Assembly: GCF_013376415.1 (NCBI RefSeq)
Contig: NZ_WYET01000007.1
Span: 62,001 to 126,000, forward strand
Origin: Flagellimonas chongwuensis
GTDB lineage: Bacteria > Bacteroidota > Bacteroidia > Flavobacteriales > Flavobacteriaceae
Reading direction: 5' to 3'
Length of the DNA stretch: 64,000 nucleotides
The notes beneath the pieces are model-generated. The model saw nothing but the letters and a program-made list of their open reading frames with translations. It was not told where the DNA came from and searched no databases. Of this stretch, positions 53,956-62,129 are shown piece after piece (within the stretch, counting starts at the first letter, position 1; every line of letters starts with the position of its first letter). The position numbers and the translations under genes are program-made.

Positions 53956-54536
53956 TGAGACATTTGTTTTTAAGCATATATCAACTTCTGTTTATTCCGC
54001 ATGGATTGCTTTTTTCTTTCTCTGCCAATAAACACCTGATAAAGGAGGATTTATACTCTGGAGGAACAATCCCTAGCTTGAACAACAAAATATTTTTTGA
54101 TTTATTAAAAAAATTAGCTAATGATAAATATTTCCGGACCTTATTTTATTTCAGAACAAGAGGACTAGCAAGTAACTTTTTGAGGATTTTTTATCCAAAG
54201 GACAATCGCTTTACTATAGATATCAACACTCAATTAGGTGGTGGCGTAATTTTGGCTCATCCTTATAGTTCCATAATAAATGCTGAAAAAATAGGCAAGA
54301 ATCTTTATATAAATCAACTTGTTACTATTGGAGAGAATAACGGACTAAGACCACGAATAGGAGATAATGTAAAACTTTACACAAATTGTACAGTTATTGG
54401 AAACATCTCTATAGGCAACAATGTTATAATAGGGGCTGGTTCGGTGGTTGTCAAAGATATTCCTGATAATTGCACCGTGGTAGGTAATCCGGCTCGTGTA
54501 ATTAAAATTGACAACAAAAACCAACTTGATGATTAA
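53955..54536 (+). CDS. Serine acetyltransferase-like LbH acyltransferase
   Basis: A 193-residue left-handed beta-helix acyltransferase of the CysE/VatB-type. The N-terminal half is helical; the hexapeptide repeats begin near 95 (GGGVILAHPYSSIINAEKIG) and run through IGDNVKLYTNCTVIGNIS and IGAGSVVVKDIPDNC, ending in VVGNPARVIK. The ATG at 53955 is used because it makes the TAATG junction with the preceding gene; an in-frame start at 53925 would overlap it. In this locus it probably acetylates a sugar unit, not serine. Confidence 0.85.
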   Translation: MRHLFLSIYQLLFIPHGLLFSFSANKHLIKEDLYSGGTIPSLNNKIFFDLLKKLANDKYFRTLFYFRTRGLASNFLRIFYPKDNRFTIDINTQLGGGVILAHPYSSIINAEKIGKNLYINQLVTIGENNGLRPRIGDNVKLYTNCTVIGNISIGNNVIIGAGSVVVKDIPDNCTVVGNPARVIKIDNKNQLDD

Positions 54537-55623
54537 TTTTGTCCCTATAGAGTCATATTACCCAATCTATATCAATATTTGTCTGTTTTTGGTATTGTTC
54601 ACAATTCTTCATACTAGAGTTGTGCCTATGGAGAGTCCTAAAAACTTATCATTTATAAATATTTCTGGACTATTACTTCTCGCCTTCCTCGTATTATATA
54701 TAGGTTTAAGGCCTATTCATCCCATTTTTGGTGATACTGTAAACTATGTTGTTACATATTCGAACTATCAGATAGGACTTCCCATAAAAAACGCGGAAGA
54801 CTATGGATGGCATGTATTTATGAAAGCATTGGCACCATATATGTCAATACATGCCTTTTTTACCATAATTAGTTTCATTTATATTTTCCCACTATATAAA
54901 ATTTCAACTACTTATTTTAAAGAGTACTGGTACTATGCATTCTTGATGTTCGTGGTGTCCTTTTCTTTTTGGACATATAGTGTCAATGGTATTCGAAATG
55001 GGGCTGCGTGCTCCTTGTTTTTATGGGGACTATGTTACGAAAAAAGAAAAATACTTATGGTAATGTTTTTTGGGTTTGCTCTCTTATTCCACAAAACACT
55101 TTTCCTACCTATTCTGGCTTACTTAGCCACCTATTTTTATAACAACCCAAAATTTTATTTCAAGGGATGGTTAATGTGTATTCCTCTTTCCTTGGTTCTT
55201 GGTGGGGTATGGATAAGCCTTTTTAGCAGTTTGGGATTCGCAGATGATAGACTATCTGGATATTTATCCAGTAGCTCTGAAGAAGGGACTTTTTCGGCAA
55301 CTGGATTTAGATGGGATTTTTTATTTCACTCTGCTTTTGCAGTTTTTGCAGGATGGTACTTTGTTGTTAAAAGAGGATTCTCCGATGCGCTTTATAATAG
55401 GTTATTAAATACTTATCTCATTTGTAACGGGTTTTGGGTTCTTGTAATTCGTGCAAATTTTTCCAACCGTTTCGCATACCTTTCATGGTTTATGATGGCA
55501 ATAGTTATCATATACCCTTTATTGAAGAAAAATTTTTTTAAAAATCAACATGCTCTTTTAGGAAATATTATACTCGCATATTTTTCGTTTACTTATCTGA
55601 TGTTCTACCTTTATTACAGTTAA
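54529..55623 (+). CDS. EpsG-like O-antigen/polysaccharide polymerase (Wzy)
   Basis: A 364-residue integral membrane protein with about ten hydrophobic segments and the EpsG-family loop GLRPIHPIFGDTVNYVV with a further SVNGIRNGAACSLFLWG helix. EpsG/Wzy proteins join lipid-linked repeat units in the periplasm. The ATG at 54529 overlaps the preceding stop by 8 bases; a further in-frame start at 54508 is possible but less natural. With Wzx and Wzc this completes a Wzy-dependent pathway. Confidence 0.85.
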   Translation: MINFVPIESYYPIYINICLFLVLFTILHTRVVPMESPKNLSFINISGLLLLAFLVLYIGLRPIHPIFGDTVNYVVTYSNYQIGLPIKNAEDYGWHVFMKALAPYMSIHAFFTIISFIYIFPLYKISTTYFKEYWYYAFLMFVVSFSFWTYSVNGIRNGAACSLFLWGLCYEKRKILMVMFFGFALLFHKTLFLPILAYLATYFYNNPKFYFKGWLMCIPLSLVLGGVWISLFSSLGFADDRLSGYLSSSSEEGTFSATGFRWDFLFHSAFAVFAGWYFVVKRGFSDALYNRLLNTYLICNGFWVLVIRANFSNRFAYLSWFMMAIVIIYPLLKKNFFKNQHALLGNIILAYFSFTYLMFYLYYS

Positions 55624-55624
55624 A

Positions 55625-56515
55625 ATGAAAACCATAACCATATTTACCCCTACATTCAATCGTGCATATTGTCTACATCAATGCTACAACAGCTTGGTTT
55701 CACAAACTAATAAAGATTTTATTTGGTTGATTATTGATGATGGATCAACAGATAATTCCAAAGAACTCATTGCAAGTTGGATCAAAGAGAATAAGATTGA
55801 AATTAGATACCAATATCAAAGCAACCAAGGTATGCACGGTGGTCACAACACAGCCTATTCTTTGATCGAAACACCACTTAATATTTGTATTGATAGTGAT
55901 GATTTCATGCCCAACAATGCTGTCGAACTAATTCTTGAAAAATGGGAGTCAATAAAAGATAAGCCTCAATTTGCCGGAATTGTCGGCCTAGATGCTGACA
56001 AAACTGGTAATATTATTGGAACTAGGTTTCCAGAACATCTGGAAGAGACTACGATTTATGACATATATAATAAACACAAGGTCAGAGGAGATAAAAAACT
56101 TGTATACAGAACAGAGATCATCAAACAATATCCTAAGTACCCTATTTATGAAGGGGAAAGGTTTGTCCCATTGGGCTATTTATACCAATTGATTGATCAA
56201 GATTACAAACTTTATCCTGTAAATGAGGTATACTGCATTGTGGAATACATGCCGGATGGATCAAGTTTAAACATGTTAAAACAATACCGTAGACATCCTA
56301 AAGGTTTTGCCTTTACAAGGATAACAGGAATGAAATATGCTAAATCATTTGGTGTCAAGTTTAAGAATGCTGTCCACTATGTTTCTTGTGCTCTCTTTAC
56401 AAAAAACGCAAAATTCCTTACAGAGTCACCTAAAAAAATAACCACCATTGTTGCGATTCCCTTTGGAGTTTTGCTCAATTTGTACATACGCCTTAAAACA
56501 AAAAGCGGAATTTGA
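55625..56515 (+). CDS. Glycosyltransferase family 2
   Basis: A 296-residue GT-A transferase. The start ITIFTPTFNRAYCLHQCYNSL and IIDDGSTDNSKELI give the nucleotide-binding site, and ICIDSDDFMPNNAV supplies the DXD metal motif. The C-terminal region has a hydrophobic stretch (ITTIVAIPFGVLLNLYIRL) that may tether it to the membrane. It follows the polymerase after 1 base. Donor and acceptor are unknown. Confidence 0.9.
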   Translation: MKTITIFTPTFNRAYCLHQCYNSLVSQTNKDFIWLIIDDGSTDNSKELIASWIKENKIEIRYQYQSNQGMHGGHNTAYSLIETPLNICIDSDDFMPNNAVELILEKWESIKDKPQFAGIVGLDADKTGNIIGTRFPEHLEETTIYDIYNKHKVRGDKKLVYRTEIIKQYPKYPIYEGERFVPLGYLYQLIDQDYKLYPVNEVYCIVEYMPDGSSLNMLKQYRRHPKGFAFTRITGMKYAKSFGVKFKNAVHYVSCALFTKNAKFLTESPKKITTIVAIPFGVLLNLYIRLKTKSGI

Positions 56516-56517
56516 AT

Positions 56518-57690
56518 ATGGCCATGAAGAACAATAGTGCAGAACAACCCATTCGTATACTCCAAGTTTTAACCATAATGAATCGTGGTGGAGCTGAGGC
56601 CATGATTATGAACTACTATAGAAATATAGATAGAAACAAGGTCCAATTCGATTTTCTATTACATAGGCAAGAAAAAGGTGCTTATGATGACGAAATAAAA
56701 TCACTTGGAGGTAAAATCTATATTATGCCTAATATAAGTCCCAAGAATTATTTTTCTTATATCTCAGCTGTTCGAGCATTTTTCAAAACACATACGGAGC
56801 ATCGAATAATACACTCCCATTTGAATGGATTAAGCGGTATAATTTTAAGCCAAGCTAAAAAAGAAGGTGTTCCTTTTAGAATAGCACACAGCCATACAAG
56901 TCTTTTCCATTTAAACATAAATCCTTTTTCCAAAAAAAAGGCTTCATTGGGATATGCTTTTAAGTTCTTGGTACAAAACTTATTACGTAAGTCGGTACGG
57001 AAAAATGCTAATTATTACTTTTCGTGTGGGGATAAAGCAGCTCGATGGCTTTTTGGTTTGGATAGCAAGCCTAATGTGAAAATTATAAACAATGCAATAG
57101 CCACAGACGAATTTGAATATGACCAAGAGACTTCTTCGAATTTGAGAAAAGAATTAGGTCTTCAGGGGTATAAGGTCATAGGGCATGTCGGAAATTTTGT
57201 GCCAGAAAAAAATCATGTCTTTCTATTAGATGTATTTAATGAAGTGCAGAAAAAATTACCGAAAACTAAATTAATCCTTGTTGGTGGAGGTCCAGGTCAG
57301 CAGTATTATAAAGACTTATCCGAGCAAATGGGAATTGCCGAAAATGTGATTTTTTTAGGTGTTAGAAAAGATGTTAACCATCTATTGCAAGCATTTGATG
57401 TTTTTCTATTTCCATCTACAAACGAGGGGCTGCCAGTTACCTTGATAGAGGCCCAAGCTTCTGGGCTAAAAATTATAGCTTCTGAAAACATTTCGAATGA
57501 ATTAGATATCACTGGTAACATCACTTTTAAGTCCTTAGAAAGTACACCTGTAGAATGGGCAAACCAATTAATCCAAATGTTCAATTACAACCGTGTTAGC
57601 ACCCACCAAAAAATAGTAGATGGGAATTATGATATCAAAAATAATGCGGCCGAGCTACAAAACTTCTATTTAACCAAAGTTAAAAACTAA
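56518..57690 (+). CDS. Glycosyltransferase family 4 (EpsF-like)
   Basis: A 390-residue GT-B transferase. N-terminal pattern RILQVLTIMNRGGAEAMIMNYY is typical of the EpsF group; the donor domain has GHVGNFVPEKNHVFLLDVF, VGGGPGQQYY and FLFPSTNEGLPVTLIEAQASG. A frame begins at TTG 56512 but the ATG at 56518 (or 56524) is more likely, just past the GT2 stop at 56515. Adds a sugar to the growing unit. Confidence 0.9.
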   Translation: MAMKNNSAEQPIRILQVLTIMNRGGAEAMIMNYYRNIDRNKVQFDFLLHRQEKGAYDDEIKSLGGKIYIMPNISPKNYFSYISAVRAFFKTHTEHRIIHSHLNGLSGIILSQAKKEGVPFRIAHSHTSLFHLNINPFSKKKASLGYAFKFLVQNLLRKSVRKNANYYFSCGDKAARWLFGLDSKPNVKIINNAIATDEFEYDQETSSNLRKELGLQGYKVIGHVGNFVPEKNHVFLLDVFNEVQKKLPKTKLILVGGGPGQQYYKDLSEQMGIAENVIFLGVRKDVNHLLQAFDVFLFPSTNEGLPVTLIEAQASGLKIIASENISNELDITGNITFKSLESTPVEWANQLIQMFNYNRVSTHQKIVDGNYDIKNNAAELQNFYLTKVKN

Positions 57691-57693
57691 TAT

Positions 57694-59598
57694 ATGTGTG
57701 GTATTAATGGTATTCTCCAGGATAATCATATAGACTCATCAGTACTTACCAATAAAATTAAACTGATGAATGATCAAATCATTCATAGAGGGCCTGATGA
57801 TCATGGATGCTTTACAGAGTCAACCAAGGAATTTTCAATTGCCATGGGAATGCGTAGATTGTCTATAATAGATTTAAATTCTGGACAACAACCTATTTAC
57901 TCCGATGACAATAATATTGTAATTGTGTTCAATGGGGAAATCTATAACTATAAAAAACTCAGAGCCGATCTTTCTTCTAAAAATATTACATTTAATACAA
58001 AAAGTGATACCGAAGTAATATTAAAGCTCTATCAATATGAGGGAGTGGAAGGGTTTAGGAAGCTTGATGGTATGTTTGGCTTTAGCATATACGACCGTAT
58101 AAAAAAGAAGGTTTTTATAGGAAGGGATTTCTTTGGAGAAAAACCTCTTTATTTCACACAATACAAAAATCAATTTCTCTGGGCTTCTGAACTTAAATCA
58201 ATCCTTAAAGCTATTCCAACCGTCCCCACAATAAATAAGTTGGGATTGAATCTTTTTTTTAAGTTAACATACATTCCTGCACCTTTTTCAATATATGAAG
58301 GAATACATAAATTACAACCTAACCATCTTCTCATATATGATTTAAAAAAGTCGTCTTGGAGTACTGATTCAATAAAATCAACGCAGGTGAATGAAAAAGA
58401 AGACATTTCTTTTAATTCAGCAAAATTGAAAGTGAGAGAGCTTGTAGCGGAAAGTGTCAAAAGCAGATCCGTATCAGATGTGCCTATCGGTACTTTTCTT
58501 TCAGGTGGAGTTGATTCTTCCATAGTATCCCTATGTCTCTCAAGAATATCAAACCAAAAAATCAATACTTTTTCTATAGGATTTGAAAAAAAAGGTTTTG
58601 ATGAAAGAGACAAGTCTAGAACAGTTGCCAACTTGATAGATAGCAATCATCATGAATTCGTACTTAATGAAGATGATTTAAAGACTAATGTTAGCGAAAT
58701 ATTGGACAATTTTGATGAGCCCTTTTCGGACTCTTCATCTCTCCCAAGCTATTTGGTGGCACACCAAACCAGTAAGCACGTAAAAGTTGCTCTTACAGGC
58801 GATGGAGGGGATGAAGTTTTCGGCGGATATAATAAATATTATATTGGCAAGATTAATGAACGTTACACTCAGTTAATTCCCAATCAGTTACATAAATTAA
58901 GTAAAAGAATATTGCAGCCTTTGCTTTATTCCAAAAGTGATAAGAGAGGTATTAGATTCAAAATAAACAAGTTGTTGAATTCAATTGATTATTCAAATCA
59001 ATATTATTGGGACATAATTTCCTTAGGTTTCGCAAATAATAGCTTACAGGATTACCTATTACCAAATTTTATAGAGCTAGATCCATTTGCCTATTATAAA
59101 TCTTTGACCGGAGTATCAGCTCCTAATTCACTCACTGATTATAGGGAAGTGGATAGAAATATTAGCTTGGAAGGTGATATGTTAGTGAAAGTTGACCGAA
59201 CAAGTATGCTAACATCTTTGGAGTGTAGAGCTCCTTTTCTGAACAAAAAGTTATGGGATTATACCAATAGTCTTCCAGAAGACTTTTTGATGAAAGGGTG
59301 GAACAAGAAATACATTCTAAAAGAAGCATTTAAAGAAGATTTTCCGGAGGACTTCCTTGATAAATCAAAATCTGGATTTGGGGTTCCCATTGGGGATTGG
59401 TTAAAATCTTCACTAAAGAAAGAATTAAAGAAATATATTGAGCCTTCCTTTTTGGAAACCCAACAAATTTTCAATACCTCCTCAATACAAAAATTGGTGA
59501 ACGATCATTTAAATGGAAAAGACAATACTTTTATGGTATGGACATATTTTTGTTTCCAAAAATGGTATTGCAAAAATTATCTAGGAAGTTCATCATAA
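57694..59598 (+). CDS. Asparagine synthase-type glutamine amidotransferase
   Basis: A 634-residue enzyme of the AsnB family. The N-terminal glutaminase starts at Cys2 (MCGINGIL), with RMRRLSII-like and FNGEIYNYKKLR segments. The synthetase half has the ATP site SGGVDSSIVSL (PP-loop) and TGDGGDEVFGGYNKYY. In polysaccharide loci, similar proteins amidate uronic acids (for example the WbpS type), so amidation of the predicted uronic acids is likely but not shown. Its 3' end overlaps the convergent SGNH gene by 22 bases. Confidence 0.9.
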   Translation: MCGINGILQDNHIDSSVLTNKIKLMNDQIIHRGPDDHGCFTESTKEFSIAMGMRRLSIIDLNSGQQPIYSDDNNIVIVFNGEIYNYKKLRADLSSKNITFNTKSDTEVILKLYQYEGVEGFRKLDGMFGFSIYDRIKKKVFIGRDFFGEKPLYFTQYKNQFLWASELKSILKAIPTVPTINKLGLNLFFKLTYIPAPFSIYEGIHKLQPNHLLIYDLKKSSWSTDSIKSTQVNEKEDISFNSAKLKVRELVAESVKSRSVSDVPIGTFLSGGVDSSIVSLCLSRISNQKINTFSIGFEKKGFDERDKSRTVANLIDSNHHEFVLNEDDLKTNVSEILDNFDEPFSDSSSLPSYLVAHQTSKHVKVALTGDGGDEVFGGYNKYYIGKINERYTQLIPNQLHKLSKRILQPLLYSKSDKRGIRFKINKLLNSIDYSNQYYWDIISLGFANNSLQDYLLPNFIELDPFAYYKSLTGVSAPNSLTDYREVDRNISLEGDMLVKVDRTSMLTSLECRAPFLNKKLWDYTNSLPEDFLMKGWNKKYILKEAFKEDFPEDFLDKSKSGFGVPIGDWLKSSLKKELKKYIEPSFLETQQIFNTSSIQKLVNDHLNGKDNTFMVWTYFCFQKWYCKNYLGSSS

Positions 59599-60530
59599 TT
59601 GCTTTTCTCAAAAATATAATCCTCCAATTTTTCATTTAAAATCTGTGAAAATTCTTTGGCTCCGGAAGAATTAAGATGATCTACGTTGTAATAAAGACTT
59701 TCATCCGATATAGCATTTATGAGGTTCCAATAAGGAACATCATAAGTTGTTTGCAATTGTTGAATGTACTCTGCATTCTTTTGCATTATTTCTTGGTCTA
59801 ACCTATCTGTCAATCGTCTTTGCACTGGTGGCGTAAATAATATGGGGTTGATTCCTTTATCTTTTAATTTTTGAATAAACGACTCTAAATCTGACTGGAC
59901 CATTTCTCTTTCAACCGACCCGTGCACAAGATCATTGAAGTATTTAGCACGAGCATTAATAGTAGATTCCTTGAATGCACCATGCTCCATCTCCAAAAGA
60001 GGCTCCCAGCCATTTATCAACCTAATATCCTTAACATTTTTTATTCGATCCAGTAATTTAGTTTTCAACAGGGAGAATGTTATTCTGGGAGTATACCCGA
60101 ACCAGAAATAAGATAATCTTTCTTTGAAATATGAGCTGTCTTCATACGGTATTCCATACGAATAATAAGACCAAACATCCCTTATCCCTTGGCTAGAAAA
60201 ATAAAGGGAATGATAGTCCATGCTAATTAAAACATACTGAAGTTGAGGTAAATCATCAAGATATTTTAATGTAATTCTTTTGTCATAATAAATTGATTGG
60301 TTTAATCCTGCTAAATTGAAGGCCTTCTTTTCTATAATATCTGGAGCAACATCATTAAAAGCGTGGGAATTACCTAAAATAAGAACTTGAATATTATCCT
60401 TTTTTAAGTTTAGCCCCTCTAACTTTTGAGCATAATCAGATTCATAGCTGCGCAGATAAAATTCTAGGCCCAAGGTAATCACTAAAATTGGCATGAAAAA
60501 AATAGTCAAAACTTTTAGAAACTTTTTCAT
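59577..60530 (-). CDS. SGNH-like acyltransferase partner of MBOAT copy 2
   Basis: A 317-residue membrane-anchored protein (hydrophobic residues 5-23). LILGNSHAFND (50-60) provides Ser55 in the SGNH position, and NVDHLNSSGA (282-291) the distal Asp and His. It follows MBOAT copy 2 after 3 bases on the minus strand. Sequence similarity to the copy 1 partner is weak apart from these motifs, so the two may transfer different acyl groups or act at different positions. The 3' end overlaps asnB by 22 bases. Confidence 0.75.
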   Translation of the reverse strand: MKKFLKVLTIFFMPILVITLGLEFYLRSYESDYAQKLEGLNLKKDNIQVLILGNSHAFNDVAPDIIEKKAFNLAGLNQSIYYDKRITLKYLDDLPQLQYVLISMDYHSLYFSSQGIRDVWSYYSYGIPYEDSSYFKERLSYFWFGYTPRITFSLLKTKLLDRIKNVKDIRLINGWEPLLEMEHGAFKESTINARAKYFNDLVHGSVEREMVQSDLESFIQKLKDKGINPILFTPPVQRRLTDRLDQEIMQKNAEYIQQLQTTYDVPYWNLINAISDESLYYNVDHLNSSGAKEFSQILNEKLEDYIFEKSNYDELPR

Positions 60531-60533
60531 ATG

Positions 60534-61970
60534 CTAAAATTGGAAATAAATGAACTCTTGCTGCTGTCCGCCTAATAAAAAGATAGATGATATAATTAAA
60601 TAGTAAATGAGAAACCTAAGTGGTCTGGGTATCCTCCAATCAGAAAAATCAAGTACTACTTCCCTATCTCTTCTGAGCCATTCAATGATAACAAAAATTA
60701 TTATCAATATGATTACTTTAAGGGGCATCAATTCTGGCATCGCAAACAAGGATGGAGAAATTATTTTGAAATAAATTTGAGCGGCATGAGACATACTATC
60801 TGCTCTAAAAAAAATCCACGCTAGATTCACCATAACAAAAGTGACAAGCATTTGAAAAACTTCTCTAAGATTTGGCAAGAACTTGTCTTCCGCAACCAAA
60901 TCTGTATTAATTCTATTTTTTTTCAAAACTAAAAGAGGTAAAAAGAACAATGCATTCAAAAAGCCCCAAGACATAAAAGTCCAATTAGCGCCATGCCAGA
61001 ATCCGCTTAACACAAATATTACAAATGTGTTTCTTACTTTTTGCCAAAGTCCTCCCCTACTACCACCCAAAGGAATATAAACATAGTCCCTGAACCAGGT
61101 GGACAAAGAAATATGCCACCTTCTCCAAAATTCAGCTATATCTCTTGAAAAATAAGGGAATGCAAAATTACGCATCAATTTAAACCCAAATAAACGAGAT
61201 GTTCCAATAGCAATATCTGAATATCCAGAAAAATCTCCATAAATCTGAAATGAAAAAAGTATTACTCCTAAAAAAATTGTACTGCCAGAATAATTCTCCG
61301 TATTACTAAATATTATGTTTACAAACGTTGCTGCATTATCGGCAATTACAACCTTTTTAAAAAGCCCCCAAAGAATTAATTTTAAACCACTGACAGCAAA
61401 GTCATAATCAAAAGTCCTTTTTTTATAAAATTGTGGTAACAAATTAGTTGCTCTTTCTATTGGACCAGCTACTAGTTGAGGAAAAAAGCTTACATAGGTA
61501 AAAAAGGAAATTGCATCTTTGGCAGGTTCAAGTTTCCTATTGTAGACGTCAATGGTATAACTTAGTGTTTGAAATGTATAAAAGCTTATACCAACAGGCA
61601 GAATAATATTGAGGGTAGCTAAATCAAAATTGTTTCCAAAAAATCGAATTGTATCATTAAAGCTCTCAATAAAAAAATTAAAGTATTTAAAGAAGCCCAA
61701 TAAGCCAATATTAAGAATAAGACTTATAGCGAGCAATCTCTTTCTAAGTGGTACTTTATTTGTTTTTCCCAGATAGAATCCTATTGTATAATCAACAAAA
61801 GAACTAAATATAATAAGACCTAAAAACCTCCAATCCCACCATCCATAAAAAACATAACTTGAAGCCAATAAAAATGCATTCTGCAATTTTAATTTCTTAT
61901 TGAGGAGAAACCAATAAACTATAAATACTATTGGAATAAAAACGGTAAACTCGAAAGAATTGAATAACAA
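60534..61970 (-). CDS. MBOAT O-acyltransferase (AlgI-like), copy 2
   Basis: A 478-residue multi-spanning MBOAT. Core: QIYGDFSGYSDIAIGTSRLF, RRWHISLSTWFRDYVYIPLGG and His326 in SGFWHGANWTF; the end is FIYFQF as in copy 1. It heads a minus-strand two-gene unit with its SGNH partner, opposite to the main core operon. The duplicate cassette suggests a second acylation of the polysaccharide. The upstream region contains the strong hairpin at 62069-62115. Confidence 0.92.
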   Translation of the reverse strand: MLFNSFEFTVFIPIVFIVYWFLLNKKLKLQNAFLLASSYVFYGWWDWRFLGLIIFSSFVDYTIGFYLGKTNKVPLRKRLLAISLILNIGLLGFFKYFNFFIESFNDTIRFFGNNFDLATLNIILPVGISFYTFQTLSYTIDVYNRKLEPAKDAISFFTYVSFFPQLVAGPIERATNLLPQFYKKRTFDYDFAVSGLKLILWGLFKKVVIADNAATFVNIIFSNTENYSGSTIFLGVILFSFQIYGDFSGYSDIAIGTSRLFGFKLMRNFAFPYFSRDIAEFWRRWHISLSTWFRDYVYIPLGGSRGGLWQKVRNTFVIFVLSGFWHGANWTFMSWGFLNALFFLPLLVLKKNRINTDLVAEDKFLPNLREVFQMLVTFVMVNLAWIFFRADSMSHAAQIYFKIISPSLFAMPELMPLKVIILIIIFVIIEWLRRDREVVLDFSDWRIPRPLRFLIYYLIISSIFLLGGQQQEFIYFQF

Positions 61971-62068
61971 GTCGAATAATTTTGGAGTTGCCTTTCAAAT
62001 ATAAATTGAATTTATAATTCACATAATGATTGATTCGATAAGTGATCATTATATACGACCAAAGTTGC

Positions 62069-62115
62069 TTATAAATTAAAAGGAGGTGCCATTGGCACCT
62101 CCTTTTAATTTATAA
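62069..62115. terminator. Very strong bidirectional hairpin terminator
   Basis: A perfect 22-bp stem (62069-62090 with 62094-62115) and ATT loop; GC-rich core GGAGGTGCC and A/T ends give T-tails on both strands. It lies downstream of the beta-helix gene and upstream of the MBOAT gene, so it likely ends the beta-helix transcript. Confidence 0.9.
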
Positions 62116-62129
62116 ATCCAGTTAATTCT

